Shown: piece by piece, positions 27,820 through 37,791 of the stretch
Numbering within the stretch: the stretch's first letter is position 1
Layout of the letters: each line of letters begins with the position of its first letter
NCBI RefSeq assembly: GCF_001077535.1
Contig: NZ_CP011968.1
Span: forward strand, 2,542,001 to 2,606,000
From: Clostridioides difficile ATCC 9689 = DSM 1296
Lineage (GTDB): Bacteria > Bacillota > Clostridia > Peptostreptococcales > Peptostreptococcaceae
DNA: 64,000 bases
Direction: 5' to 3'
Translations under genes and position numbers: made by a program
Notes under the pieces: generated by a model
Told to the model about the DNA's origin: nothing
The model's input: the letters and a program-made list of their open reading frames with translations, nothing else
The model's database searches: none

Positions 27820-28419
27820 TTAATCAGGTTTACTTGGACAACCTAGCAAAAAACCCACGCATCCTGAGACAAAATCTCTCATCTGTGAAATAGTACCTAA
27901 AGAAGCTGATGTTGTAGTTGTAAAATTTCTTACAACAAAAAGTACTGTTAATGCTACTATACAAATTACAGTAGCTATAATAATTTGCAATTCACTAGTT
28001 TCTCCTTCTTCAAAACCTTCATTATTATTAATAGGTATTTTCTTTTCATAATTATCAGCTTCTGAAGTAAATCCAATGGTATTTTTGACATTCATTATAT
28101 TATTTTGATTAGACTCTTGACCTTTTGGGGATAAATTATTATCTATAAAAAGATTTGAAGATACATCAGTATTTGTATACTTCCTTAAAGGTCTCTTTAT
28201 AAAATTAGCACTTAAAAAATACCCAAATATAGCTGCTGAAGTGGTTCTTACTACTACATCAATAGTTGTAGTATCTTGTGAATTTACTTCATTAACAAAT
28301 AAATTATATATAGATTGAAACATTAATATTGCCATTACAATTATAAGGCATCTATCAATTAATTTAATTTTATACCAGGCTTTTTTTATATTTTTTATAA
28401 ATTTATGTTTTTTATACAT
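27820..28419 (-). CDS. hypothetical membrane protein
   Basis: Unrecognised protein of 199 residues. A basic N-terminus (MYKKHKFIKNIKKAW) leads to a membrane segment near 20-40, a second possible one near 60-80, a polar Asn/Ser-rich middle (about 90-140), then a strong segment (IIIATVICIVALTVLFVV). The C-terminal tail is GCVGFLLGCPSKPD. I chose the ATG at 28419 behind AGAGGTGA; a longer frame starts at a GTG inside that site. It stands alone between a LysR gene and pepQ. No function can be assigned. Confidence 0.65.
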   Translation of the reverse strand: MYKKHKFIKNIKKAWYKIKLIDRCLIIVMAILMFQSIYNLFVNEVNSQDTTTIDVVVRTTSAAIFGYFLSANFIKRPLRKYTNTDVSSNLFIDNNLSPKGQESNQNNIMNVKNTIGFTSEADNYEKKIPINNNEGFEEGETSELQIIIATVICIVALTVLFVVRNFTTTTSASLGTISQMRDFVSGCVGFLLGCPSKPD

Positions 28420-28444
28420 ATATACTATCACCTCTCACAATAAA

Positions 28445-28484
28445 ATTAAGCCCTCTTTACTATAATATGTAAATAGAGCTTAAT
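28445..28484 (-). terminator. hairpin after pepQ
   Basis: Imperfect stem ATTAAGCCCTCTTTAC / GTAAATAGAGCTTAAT with an eight-base loop. On the minus strand it is followed by a T-rich run (TTTTATT), so it probably ends the pepQ transcript. Confidence 0.6.
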
Positions 28485-28531
28485 AGTGAGATTATGTTAT
28501 ATTTTATGTAAAAAAATATATATAAATTAAA

Positions 28532-29611
28532 TTATTTGTCTAAAATCATCAAATCTTTAGGGAATTTAGTAAGTCTTTCTGGACCATTTTTAGTAATCAA
28601 AACAGTATCTTCTATTCTAACTCCACCCCATCCAGGGAAATAAATACCTGGTTCCATTGTTATTATACATCCCTCTTCTATGATTTTATCACCATAATTA
28701 CCAATGAAAGGTTCTTCATGAACATCTCTACCGACTCCATGTCCTATACCTTGATAGTAATAGTCTTCATATTTTTTGACAACTTTTCTTATCTCAGCAT
28801 CTGGAATTGTCGCATGTACACCAGCTTTCATGTTCTCAACCCCTACATTTTGAGCTTCCTTAACTAAATTATATATTTCTAATTGCTTTTCAGAAGCTCC
28901 TCCAACTATAAAAGTTCTAGTTGTATCAGATATATAGCCATTATACATAGCACCATAGTCTATAAGTACAAAATCACCTTTTTCTATAATCTTATCACTA
29001 GGCTTACCATGAAGCAATGAAGTCTTTGCTCCTGATATCAGTATAGTTTCAAACCCTATATTTTGTGCTCCGTTCATTTTCATAAAGTACTCTAACTTTG
29101 TAGCCAGTTCAATTTCGCTAACTCCAGCTTTTATATGTGGAATCAATTCTTCTAATGCCTTATCCGCTATTTCACAAGCTTTTCTTGTATTTTTGATTTC
29201 ATCTTTGTCTTTTACATATCTCAAAGTCTCTACAATATTTTCTGTAGGTATTAATTCTCCATTATCCTTCTCAATCAGATTTTTAAGTTCTTCATATTTA
29301 TCAAACACTATATTAGTTCTTTCAAACCCAAGTTTCTTTATACCCACTTTATCACATACACTTTTAACTGCCTTTGCCACACTTCTATCAAAATTATGCC
29401 AATTTATAATTTCAAAATCTTTGCAAACCTTTTCTGCAAGCTCCATATATCTACTATCAGTAACTAAAAAGTTTCCATCTTTGCAAATCACTGCATATGC
29501 TTCTTCATCAGGAAAACCACTTATATAGTTTACATTAGTTTTCTTTGTTAGATATAGTGCATCAACACCTTTAGTTTCCAACAATTCTACTACATTTTTT
29601 ACTCTGCTCAT
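28532..29611 (-). CDS. pepQ: Xaa-Pro aminopeptidase/dipeptidase (M24 family)
   Basis: Cytoplasmic metallopeptidase of 359 residues that would free amino acids from X-Pro peptides, useful to a proline- and glycine-fermenting anaerobe. The N-terminal half is the creatinase-like domain. The C-terminal pita-bread domain carries all five metal ligands: D218, D229, H291, E320 and E334 (motifs LIDYGA, SDTTRT, GIGHGVGRDVHEEP, TMEPGIY, RIEDT). ATG with a GGAGGT site. A TGATATAAT extended -10 lies about 38 bases upstream. Exact peptide preference is unknown. Confidence 0.9.
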   Translation of the reverse strand: MSRVKNVVELLETKGVDALYLTKKTNVNYISGFPDEEAYAVICKDGNFLVTDSRYMELAEKVCKDFEIINWHNFDRSVAKAVKSVCDKVGIKKLGFERTNIVFDKYEELKNLIEKDNGELIPTENIVETLRYVKDKDEIKNTRKACEIADKALEELIPHIKAGVSEIELATKLEYFMKMNGAQNIGFETILISGAKTSLLHGKPSDKIIEKGDFVLIDYGAMYNGYISDTTRTFIVGGASEKQLEIYNLVKEAQNVGVENMKAGVHATIPDAEIRKVVKKYEDYYYQGIGHGVGRDVHEEPFIGNYGDKIIEEGCIITMEPGIYFPGWGGVRIEDTVLITKNGPERLTKFPKDLMILDK

Positions 29612-29648
29612 GATTTTACCTCCAAATAATAAATTTTATCTTAATTAT

Positions 29649-29657
29649 ATTATATCA
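29649..29657 (-). promoter_or_regulatory. extended -10 promoter of pepQ
   Basis: The minus strand reads TGATATAAT, an extended -10 element, about 40 bases upstream of the pepQ ATG. No good -35 is visible. The rest of the 309-base gap (29612-29920) is AT-rich with no gene. Confidence 0.5.
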
Positions 29658-29854
29658 CTAATTAATCTTATTTTTATCTAACAGATACTTTATTCCTAAA
29701 ATTTTTTCATATTTTATCAATTTCATTTTAATACTTCATTAGTTTTTATTTAGTTAGAAAGCTTAATTTTAATTGAATAAATATAATAAATTAGCTAGAG
29801 AATCAAATAAATGGATTGTGTTAATATATAAATATTGACAAGATATAAAATAAA

Positions 29855-29899
29855 AAGAACATATAATTATAATCAATAAAATTATAACTATATGTTCTT
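29855..29899 (-). terminator. terminator of the glycine reductase operon
   Basis: Stem AAGAACATATAATTATAAT / ATTATAACTATATGTTCTT with a seven-base loop and one mismatch. On the minus strand it is followed by TTTTTATTTTAT, about 20 bases after grdD. Confidence 0.88.
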
Positions 29900-29920
29900 A
29901 TTTACATATAAAAAATGTAC

Positions 29921-31066
29921 TTATTTTGCAGTATATCCAGCTTTAACTAAAGTTTCAACTGCTAAGTCTCCTTTAGCTTCATTTACTAAAACTATTGGAC
30001 CTGTACAACCCATACCACTTTCAGCATAGATTCCGTTTTTCCATAACTCAGATACTGCATCTTCTAAATCCATTATATCAACACCAGCTATTTGACGAGT
30101 AACAATTTCCTTATCTGGCATTTTAACTTCTACTTTTTCAGCTTTAACTTCTTTTTTAGTAAGAGAGGATATAATGTCATCAAATTTTGCTTTTTTAACC
30201 TTTGCAAATTCATTTCTTGCAACATTACTTATATCTCCCTTTACAACATCATAAGCGTATTTTAAAGCATTTGCTACTACCAGAGAACCTGATGCTCTTG
30301 ATACTATAAGTACCTTTCTATCATAGTCTTCTCCAACTCCAGGTCCGTATCCAAAGCCTTGAGCTTCATAATCTCCACCTGTAGTATATGAAGAAAATAC
30401 TTTCATAAATATATTTCCAGATAATGTATCAGTAACCATAACATCAGGTGCACCTACAAGTAAATCATTACCTCTCATTACACATCCACCATCTGCTCTA
30501 ATTGAATCCGCAAACTCCATGTCATATCCATTATCTTTTAATTCTTTTAAGCACTTCTCAACTTGTCTTGCTCCATCAACATTAAGTATTCCAACTTTTG
30601 GGCATTTGTTACCCATTGATTTAGCTGTAGCAATACCATAAATGGCATTTCTTACCATTGCCTCTATTCTATTAGTAGCACTTGTTCCTGTTGTTGTTGC
30701 AAGTATCATTTCTTTTCCTTTTGCTGGAGTTATTACTCTACCTACTGTAGATACACCTATTGGAAAATTATAATGCATAGTAACACAAGCATCAATATAT
30801 CCTGAATCTAATAATTCTTCCATTTTTGCATGCATTTCTTTTTCATCATTAACTTCAACTACTTCAAGGTCAGTTTCCACTTTTGGTCCAATAAGCACAA
30901 TATCAAATAAATTAGATTTTGCTAATTGTGCACCATTAACCATGTTTTCTACACCATGTTCACTTCCAAGTGTAGTAACACCAATTTTTACTTTTTTGCC
31001 AAATTCGCCGCTTTCTATTGCATTAGCTACTTCTAAGAATACATCTGCGATTACTTTTTTTGACAT
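29921..31066 (-). CDS. grdD: glycine reductase complex component C, alpha subunit
   Basis: With GrdC it forms protein C, which takes the carboxymethyl-selenoether product from GrdA and releases acetyl phosphate, giving ATP. The 381-residue protein has a PlsX-like fold. The acetyl-carrying cysteine of the family fits C354 in GMGCTGP near the C-terminus. Last gene of the operon, 10 bases after grdC. Confidence 0.93.
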   Translation of the reverse strand: MSKKVIADVFLEVANAIESGEFGKKVKIGVTTLGSEHGVENMVNGAQLAKSNLFDIVLIGPKVETDLEVVEVNDEKEMHAKMEELLDSGYIDACVTMHYNFPIGVSTVGRVITPAKGKEMILATTTGTSATNRIEAMVRNAIYGIATAKSMGNKCPKVGILNVDGARQVEKCLKELKDNGYDMEFADSIRADGGCVMRGNDLLVGAPDVMVTDTLSGNIFMKVFSSYTTGGDYEAQGFGYGPGVGEDYDRKVLIVSRASGSLVVANALKYAYDVVKGDISNVARNEFAKVKKAKFDDIISSLTKKEVKAEKVEVKMPDKEIVTRQIAGVDIMDLEDAVSELWKNGIYAESGMGCTGPIVLVNEAKGDLAVETLVKAGYTAK

Positions 31067-31076
31067 ATCCTCACCC

Positions 31077-32609
31077 CTATTCTTCTAACATATCTAATGC
31101 TAGTTTTTTCATAGATTCAGCTATTATCTTCTTAATTTCATCCTTAGATATTCCTGAAGTCTCTTCAGTAACACCTGTATTTCTTTCAGCTATAAAAGAT
31201 ACTCCATCAAATAAGTTAGTCATTCTTCCTAAGAATAAACTACCTTTTCCAACTATCATAGCTCTATTTCTATTTCCTGTAGTTAAATCATCTATTAAAA
31301 ATCCTATATAAGGAGCTCCTGATGGTATATGTCCTTGAGTTGGTGCCCATCCTGGTAATCCTTTGTTAGAAACAAAATCTTTCAATTCTTTCTTTTCTAA
31401 GTCTCCACGTTTAACAGCAAGTGCCCCTATCATTTTGTAGTTTGCTTCTGGAACATCTCCTGCTCCTGCTGGCTTAGTTATATCTGGGTTTTGCATTTCA
31501 ACTGAATACACATCAACATCTGTTATTTTTAAATTAGCTCTATCAAGACCTGAAGTTATAAGTGCTGTCATAACTGCTTGTGGTGAAGAACCAGTTCCAA
31601 CAGTATGCTTACCTGTTAAATCAGTTCTTATAACTGGATTTACACCATCATTTTCAGATACAAGTACTGCAAATCCTCCAACAACATCTTCAAGTACAGG
31701 AAGACCTTTTTTAACATGGTCTTTAGCATTCATTCCAAGTTTAGCACTTGCTCCACCTGCTACTACCATTACATTTTTATGTATACCAGCTTTTACTAAA
31801 GCTGCTGCTTGAATTAATGCATGAGTTGGTGCTGCACAAAATCCTCTTGTGTCAGAACCAGTTGCATTTTGAAGTCCTGCTATCTCAGCTATTGATTTAG
31901 CAAAGTTTCCTCCACCTCTTTGGTTTATATCTCCACAAGCTTCTTCTGAACACTCAATAACATAATCTATTTCAGCAGGGTCTATTTTGCTATGTCTTAG
32001 CATTTGAATAGCAGATAAAACTCCAGATGCTTTTACTACTAGATTTTCAAACATTGTATGGGCATTTAAGTTAACATCTACATCATGTGCTCTTTTTACA
32101 TAACCAACAAATTTTCCATCATGGTATAATCCTTCAGCTATGTGTGTTGCTACTAATTCTTTACCTTCTTCTATATCATCACCCTTTAATTTACCTACAA
32201 ATGGTGCAATTTCAGGGTAGTTATTTTCGATTTTTGGCTTTACTTCATCAATAAATTCTTGTGATAATTTTACTAAATCAAATGCATCACTTATTTGCAT
32301 TAAAGCTATGAACTCATCTTGAGGCATTATTTCTCCAAACTTACCATTTCTAGTTCCCTCAATCTTTTGTTCACACCATGGCATTGGTAAATCTCTTAAT
32401 TCTTCTGGTCTTCTATTTCCTATATAAACTTGATTTGGCATGTAGTTAACTACATCTTCATAACTTCTTATATGATTACTTACTTCTTTTAAAAATTCTG
32501 AATCTGGATTTGTTGCTCTTTCAACTGTACAAGTACTTCCATTTTGCACTATCATATCTGGAGTATGAATAAGTACATAGCCTGCCCCTTTTAAAACTGG
32601 ATAAGTCAT
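31077..32609 (-). CDS. grdC: glycine reductase complex component C, beta subunit
   Basis: Partner of GrdD in protein C. The 510-residue product has a thiolase/FabH-like look, with a central GFCAAPTHALIQAA and glycine-rich VVAGGASAKLGM. I chose the ATG at 32609 behind GGAGGTG; the longer frame adds ten residues lacking a ribosome site. It follows grdB after an unusual 256-base gap that holds a perfect hairpin, and precedes grdD closely. Confidence 0.92.
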   Translation of the reverse strand: MTYPVLKGAGYVLIHTPDMIVQNGSTCTVERATNPDSEFLKEVSNHIRSYEDVVNYMPNQVYIGNRRPEELRDLPMPWCEQKIEGTRNGKFGEIMPQDEFIALMQISDAFDLVKLSQEFIDEVKPKIENNYPEIAPFVGKLKGDDIEEGKELVATHIAEGLYHDGKFVGYVKRAHDVDVNLNAHTMFENLVVKASGVLSAIQMLRHSKIDPAEIDYVIECSEEACGDINQRGGGNFAKSIAEIAGLQNATGSDTRGFCAAPTHALIQAAALVKAGIHKNVMVVAGGASAKLGMNAKDHVKKGLPVLEDVVGGFAVLVSENDGVNPVIRTDLTGKHTVGTGSSPQAVMTALITSGLDRANLKITDVDVYSVEMQNPDITKPAGAGDVPEANYKMIGALAVKRGDLEKKELKDFVSNKGLPGWAPTQGHIPSGAPYIGFLIDDLTTGNRNRAMIVGKGSLFLGRMTNLFDGVSFIAERNTGVTEETSGISKDEIKKIIAESMKKLALDMLEE

Positions 32610-32736
32610 TTTGTGCACCTCCATAAATTTTATGAACACTTATTTTTTAATCTTATTAAACTTATTAAAAGCTCTAATCATTGTATTTTATTGTATATTT
32701 GATTCTATTATTGTTTATGTATTTTGGCATTTTTTA

Positions 32737-32781
32737 AGATTTCATGAATGAATAACTCCAATTTATCCATTCATGAAATCT
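32737..32781 (-). other. perfect 14-bp intercistronic hairpin between grdB and grdC
   Basis: AGATTTCATGAATG pairs perfectly with CATTCATGAAATCT across a 17-base loop. On the minus strand it is followed by TTAAAAAATG, without a T run, so it is not a typical terminator. It may be an mRNA processing or stability element between grdB and grdC. Confidence 0.6.
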
Positions 32782-32865
32782 ATATTATTTTTTTTGTGTA
32801 TAGTTATTTTTTATTTTTAGTGTGTGTTTATATTTTTATCTATATAATATATGTGTGTGTTATTT

Positions 32866-34176
32866 TTATTTTTCAAATACTGTTTGACCATCTACTTCTG
32901 TAGTTAAAGCATTTAATGCTTTTTCTACAAGGCCTCTTCTTAGGGCTTTTTCTTCTGTAGGGTCAAGCGCTGGATTTCCAAGTGGATGAGGTATTGCTAT
33001 AGTTGGAACTATTCTATTAGCCCCTACTGTTAATGAAATAGGTACTACTGTACACATATGAACTACTGGAAGTCCAGTTTTTTCTATTTCTTTTACCATC
33101 GTTGCACCGCAACGAGTACAAGTACCTCATGTAGAAGTTAATATTACTGCATCTACACCATCAGCCACTAATGCTGCTCCAATTTCAGAAGCATATTTTT
33201 TAGAGTTTGCAACAGATGTACCATTACCTACAGTTGTATAGAAAGTCTCATGTAATTTTCCAATTACACCTTCTTTTTCTAAATCTCTAAGAACATCAAC
33301 AGGTAATACTCTATCTGCATCTAAATTTGCATACACTGGGTCATATCCACCATGTGCAGTTTCATAAGTCTCTTCTGTTAAATCCATAACTCCTGCTATA
33401 GAATAAGTTCCATATTTAGAAGCTGAAGAAGACTCTATTCTATCTGGATTTCCTTTTGGAACTATACCACCAGAAGTAACTAAAGCTATTTTACATTTTG
33501 ATAAATCTTTTACAGCTTTACTTGGGTCAACTCTATCAAAGTTTGGCATTGGGTATTCAGTTTCAAATGGTTCACCTTTTATTTTCTTAACTAACATGTC
33601 AACAGCTCTCTTAGAACCTCTGTCTTCATGGAAGTAGTTAACTCTTATTCCTCTAGCTATGTATCCTTCATCTTTAGGAGTTCCAATTTCTTCTCCATTA
33701 GCAAGTTTTACTGCAAGTTTAGCTATCTTAGGAAGTGCCTTTCTCATACCTGCTGCAGAATCAGAAGTTTCTACTACATAAACATCCTTTTTGAACATAT
33801 CTGCTCCTGGATTTTCAACATACATACCTGTTAAAGCTGGTATATTCAAAGCATCTTTTACAACTTTAGTTATTGTTCCAGCAGCAACCCCATATCTACC
33901 AGCATTAAATGCAGGACCAGCTATGAAAAGTTGTGGTTCAAAACCTTTTACCATTGATAAAACTTCTTCACTTGCACTATCTATATTTTCATTGAAATAG
34001 CTATCTCCACAAACTACTGTTCCAACTATTTCAATATCTTCACCTAATAATTTATCAAGTTGTAAACTTATTGGAGGTAAAGTTTCTGCCACATGTGGCT
34101 TAGTATCAGCTTTTTCTTCTCCACCTATACCAGCAAAGAACTGATTAATATAATGTACTGCTTTTAGTTTTCCCAT
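32866..34176 (-). CDS. grdB: glycine reductase protein B, selenoprotein subunit
   Basis: Substrate-specific selenoprotein of glycine reductase. It works with the GrdE-derived pyruvoyl subunits, which bind glycine as a Schiff base, and passes the carboxymethyl group to the GrdA selenol. The frame is open for 349 codons, meets TGA at 33127-33129, and stays open for 86 more. Reading TGA as Sec gives U350 in the context STUGTCTRCG, the known GrdB active site, and a 436-residue protein of normal length. A conventional call splits it into two ORFs. It overlaps nothing and follows grdA by 31 bases. Confidence 0.95.
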
Positions 34177-34207
34177 CTCTTAGTTTCACCCCTTTTGCTT
34201 TTAGGCA

Positions 34208-34681
34208 TTAAAATTTACAAAATTCTTCTCTTATACCAGACATTTCTTCTTCTATTTCTTCAACTTCTAAAACCATTTCCATCATACTTATTTGGTCCTC
34301 ATATACACTTTCATCAAATAATGATTTTATTGGTTCCTCAACAACGTGGTAAACACTTAATCCTAAGGCAACTCCAGCAAGTGGTCCAGCGAAAGTTGGA
34401 TCTCCAGCAGTTACTGTTTCGGCTGCAAGACCTGCAGCTTCGGCTTCAGCAGCACCTAGTAAAATCACAACATTTTCAGCTCCGAATTTATCAGCAGCAT
34501 CTTTAACTCTGTTTTGATTTTCTAAGTCCATAGCCCCAGCAGCTGTTCAGACAAAGCATTCTGTAGATGAGAAAACAACCTCTGCTCCTTCTACTGTTTT
34601 TACACATTCTTCTATCGCAGGTCCTGGTATACCATCACGGTCACCTATTATAAGAACCTTTTTATTACTAAGTAAACTCAT
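34208..34681 (-). CDS. grdA: glycine reductase protein A, selenoprotein
   Basis: Small acidic selenoprotein (157 residues) that carries the carboxymethyl group between proteins B and C and is re-reduced by the thioredoxin encoded in this operon. Sec is encoded by TGA at 34547-34549: codon 45, in the motif C42-F-V-U45. The start is the ATG at 34681 ([20 protein letters not shown]), with an AGGAGGAT site upstream. A conventional ORF call begins only after the TGA and loses the active site. Confidence 0.96.
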
Positions 34682-34792
34682 AATAATCCTCCTTATTATA
34701 TTTCTAATATATTTTTATATATCTATAACACTTATTATAATTATCTATAATATGTTTTATTAACATTACTCAATCGTTTAATAAAATACTTC

Positions 34793-36079
34793 TTAATATC
34801 CTTTAGCAGTTAAATGACCAAATCCTGTTTCATTAGTTGCACCTGTTATAGCTTGGATTTCAACTTCAATAGTTCCATCAGCTCTTAAACTTCCATCAGA
34901 ACCACCAGCTATTACATCTACTACTTCTAAATGTCCAATAACTTTATCTAACTTAGGAAGAACTACAACTTGGTTGGCATTTCCACCTGTTACAACAGCA
35001 TCAGCTCTTACATCTGCATCTGCAAGTGATTGAGAACCTCCATCACGTCCAGCATATTCATCTGTAACTATAACTGTTTTAACACCTTGCATTTCTATCT
35101 TCTTACAGTTCATTATAAGGTCAGTATCAGGATTTCCAAAACCTTCTTGTGAAACTATAACTGCATCTAATCCTAAATATTTACATAATTTAGAAGTCCA
35201 GTTTGAAGATCTTTCTTTATCTGCTAGATAAACATTTTCATTAGTTATAATTACACCTACAAAGTTTATATCTTTACCATGTCTTGCATATAAGTCTTCA
35301 ACAACCCCATTGTTTATATGAACATAACTTGGGTTTTTGTCACATGCAGAAACACAGTTACCACTTACAATTGCTCCGTCCATTAATTCTGTTGGATATA
35401 ATAAAGTTGGTACTATTTGTTTTGCATCTACTCCATATACATAAGTATCATGTAATAAACCTTGAGTCTGAAGCATGTAAACATATCCTACTTTTGGAAG
35501 CTCTGGATATTCTTTTATTGATTCAAGAAGAGGTTTAGTTTCATATACTGAAACTTCATCTGGAGTAAGATTTCTTGCTACTTCTCCTAAGTACATTGCT
35601 GCTTTGAATCCTATCATTCTAACAGCTTTTTCATGAGCGTATTGTTTTAAACCATCAATAGGTTCAGCTATTACTACTACATTATTTAATTTAGAAAATG
35701 GAGTGTACTTAGCTCCTTCTCCAGTCATGTCTATTATACCTTCTTGGAAACCTACTATTTTTCCAGTAGTTACAACAGCTACACCTTTTAAAGCATGAGT
35801 TTTTCCTTCTCCTACAGTGTCAACTTTAGACATGATACCAGGGAAGATTCCCCCATTACCTTCAACTTTTACTCTTGGCTCAATAACATCTTTTACAGGT
35901 GTTATTCTTACGCTTTCACCTGGACGAGCTAATTCTATATCTATAGATTTAATATGCTCATCTCCACCAATTTCTTGTAGCATCTCTTGCTTATTGATGA
36001 ATAATACTCCATCTTTTACTTCTGTTACATCACCAAATTGAATATCTTTTATAAAGATTTTCCCTAATTCAAGACGCAT
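34793..36079 (-). CDS. grdE: glycine reductase protein B pyruvoyl proprotein
   Basis: Precursor (428 residues) that is cleaved to two subunits, the C-terminal one gaining an N-terminal pyruvoyl group that binds glycine. The cleavage site seen in relatives, before Cys242, is preserved exactly: N241-C242 in SGNCVSACDKN. It has an AGGAGGTG site and lies between trxA and grdA. A possible internal promoter precedes it. Confidence 0.95.
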   Translation of the reverse strand: MRLELGKIFIKDIQFGDVTEVKDGVLFINKQEMLQEIGGDEHIKSIDIELARPGESVRITPVKDVIEPRVKVEGNGGIFPGIMSKVDTVGEGKTHALKGVAVVTTGKIVGFQEGIIDMTGEGAKYTPFSKLNNVVVIAEPIDGLKQYAHEKAVRMIGFKAAMYLGEVARNLTPDEVSVYETKPLLESIKEYPELPKVGYVYMLQTQGLLHDTYVYGVDAKQIVPTLLYPTELMDGAIVSGNCVSACDKNPSYVHINNGVVEDLYARHGKDINFVGVIITNENVYLADKERSSNWTSKLCKYLGLDAVIVSQEGFGNPDTDLIMNCKKIEMQGVKTVIVTDEYAGRDGGSQSLADADVRADAVVTGGNANQVVVLPKLDKVIGHLEVVDVIAGGSDGSLRADGTIEVEIQAITGATNETGFGHLTAKGY

Positions 36080-36132
36080 ACTTGCACCTCCTGTTATTTA
36101 ATTTGTGTATATGCATTTGAGTTTTTCTCAAA

Positions 36133-36141
36133 ATTATATCA
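36133..36141 (-). promoter_or_regulatory. possible internal promoter before grdE
   Basis: Minus-strand TGATATAAT, an extended -10, lies about 55 bases before grdE in a 268-base gap after trxA. No good -35 is seen. It could boost the structural grd genes relative to trxA/trxB. Confidence 0.4.
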
Positions 36142-36347
36142 TTTTACAATTTATCTTATTTTTTTAAAGATATATTATTGTGTTTTTATGCCTTAAATCT
36201 TTATTTTATTACTAAAAAATATTTATTGTAAAAAAATTATTTTATTTAAAATTATTTTTTTAACAAAGTTGGACATAAAAACCTTTTTCTTCTTATCTTC
36301 AGATAAAAATAGATTTTTTCTTTTAATGTTAATAATTTATCAACATA

Positions 36348-36665
36348 TTAAAGATATTTTTTAATCATGTTTTCTATATTAGGAACTGTAGCATCATCCT
36401 TAGTAACTTCGTCTACTTTTTCTCCATCTTTGTATATAGCCATAGTTGGAAGACCTAATACTTTTTGTTTTATAGCTAATCTTCTAGCTTTTGTTGTATC
36501 CATCTTACAGAATTTTATTTTATCCCCATAAGTCTCAGCTAATTTATGAACATCTGGCATTAAAGCTTTACAAGGCTCACAACCTTCACTCCAAAAATCA
36601 ACAAATACAAAACCTTCTGCATTTAAAACTTCTTCTTCAAATGTAGCCTTATCTAAATCTAACAT
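36348..36665 (-). CDS. trxA: thioredoxin of the glycine reductase system
   Basis: 105-residue thioredoxin that would re-reduce oxidised GrdA. The active site is G28-C29-E30-P31-C32 in place of the usual WCGPC; the GCxPC form is typical of thioredoxins encoded with glycine reductase. It lies between trxB and grdE. Confidence 0.93.
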   Translation of the reverse strand: MLDLDKATFEEEVLNAEGFVFVDFWSEGCEPCKALMPDVHKLAETYGDKIKFCKMDTTKARRLAIKQKVLGLPTMAIYKDGEKVDEVTKDDATVPNIENMIKKYL

Positions 36666-36749
36666 TTTCTTATTCCCCCTTGAAATTTTTATTTTAATTT
36701 TAAATATTATTCATTAAATTTACAGACACTATTTCTTAATTTACAGATT

Positions 36750-37697
36750 CTAGTTCCCAAATTTTTCATCAATGTATTTCTCAGCTACTATAGATGCAAT
36801 TGCTCCATCATTAGTTGCAGTTACAACCTGTCTTAGAGTCTTAGATCTACAATCTCCTGCTGCAAATACGCCTGGTATGTTAGTTCTCATATCTTCATCA
36901 GTTATTATGTAACCTTTTTCATCCATATCAACTTTACCTTTGAATAAATCAGTTTGAGCATCTAATCCAACGAACACAAATACTCCCATTGTTCCATCTT
37001 CTTCATCTGCAAAGTATTCATGAGTTTCTCCAGTAACTTTATTTTTAAATACAACTGATTCTAATATTCCATCACCTTTGATTTCTTCAATTACTGTATC
37101 TAATAAAAACTCTATCTTTGGATTAGCTTTTGCTTTTTCTTCAACACTCTTAGCACATCTAAATCCTTGTCTTCTATGTACAATTGTTACTTTTCTAGCA
37201 AATTTAGTTAAATACATTGCTTCTTCTAATGCACTGTCTCCTCCACCTACAACAAATACTTCAAAATCTTCAAAGAAATCTGCATCACAAGTTGCACAAT
37301 ATGAAACCCCTTTACCAGTAAGTTCTTTTTCTCCAGGACAACCAATCTTTCTTGGTGTTGCTCCTGTTCCTATTATTACTGCTTTTGCTCTATATTCTGC
37401 CTTTTCCCCTTTTAAAACTTTTATATCTCCATCTAGCTCAGTATCAACAATGTTGTCTCTTAGCATTTCTGCTCCAAACTCTTTACACTGTTCAACCATT
37501 CTAGCTATTAAACTTGGTCCTGTTGCATTTGGAACTGACCCTGGATAATTTGCAATTTCATGTGTTATTACAATTTGTCCACCAGTCTTGTCTTTTTCTA
37601 GGATTAGAGTTTTTAACTTTGCTCTTGCTCCATAAAGACCTGCTGCAAGCCCTGCTGGTCCTGAACCAATTATTACTAAGTCATACACATTTTCCAT
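36750..37697 (-). CDS. trxB: thioredoxin reductase
   Basis: 315-residue flavoprotein that reduces the neighbouring thioredoxin with NADPH or NADH. FAD-binding GSGPAG is at 11-16, the redox pair is CATC (C134, C137), and a second nucleotide site is VVGGGDSALEEA. Second gene of the grd operon after grdX, closing an electron path trxB-trxA-grdA. Confidence 0.94.
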   Translation of the reverse strand: MENVYDLVIIGSGPAGLAAGLYGARAKLKTLILEKDKTGGQIVITHEIANYPGSVPNATGPSLIARMVEQCKEFGAEMLRDNIVDTELDGDIKVLKGEKAEYRAKAVIIGTGATPRKIGCPGEKELTGKGVSYCATCDADFFEDFEVFVVGGGDSALEEAMYLTKFARKVTIVHRRQGFRCAKSVEEKAKANPKIEFLLDTVIEEIKGDGILESVVFKNKVTGETHEYFADEEDGTMGVFVFVGLDAQTDLFKGKVDMDEKGYIITDEDMRTNIPGVFAAGDCRSKTLRQVVTATNDGAIASIVAEKYIDEKFGN

Positions 37698-37791
37698 TTT
37701 GACTTATCCTCCCCAATTAAATTTCTCATTTTATTTAATATTAAATTAGATTTAATATTTAGGCTGTTTTAATAACTTTTTAACAATTTTT

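Noticed and set aside
37078-37548. 156-residue plus-strand frame opposite trxB
   Set aside because: Antisense shadow of a well-identified gene with low-complexity composition.
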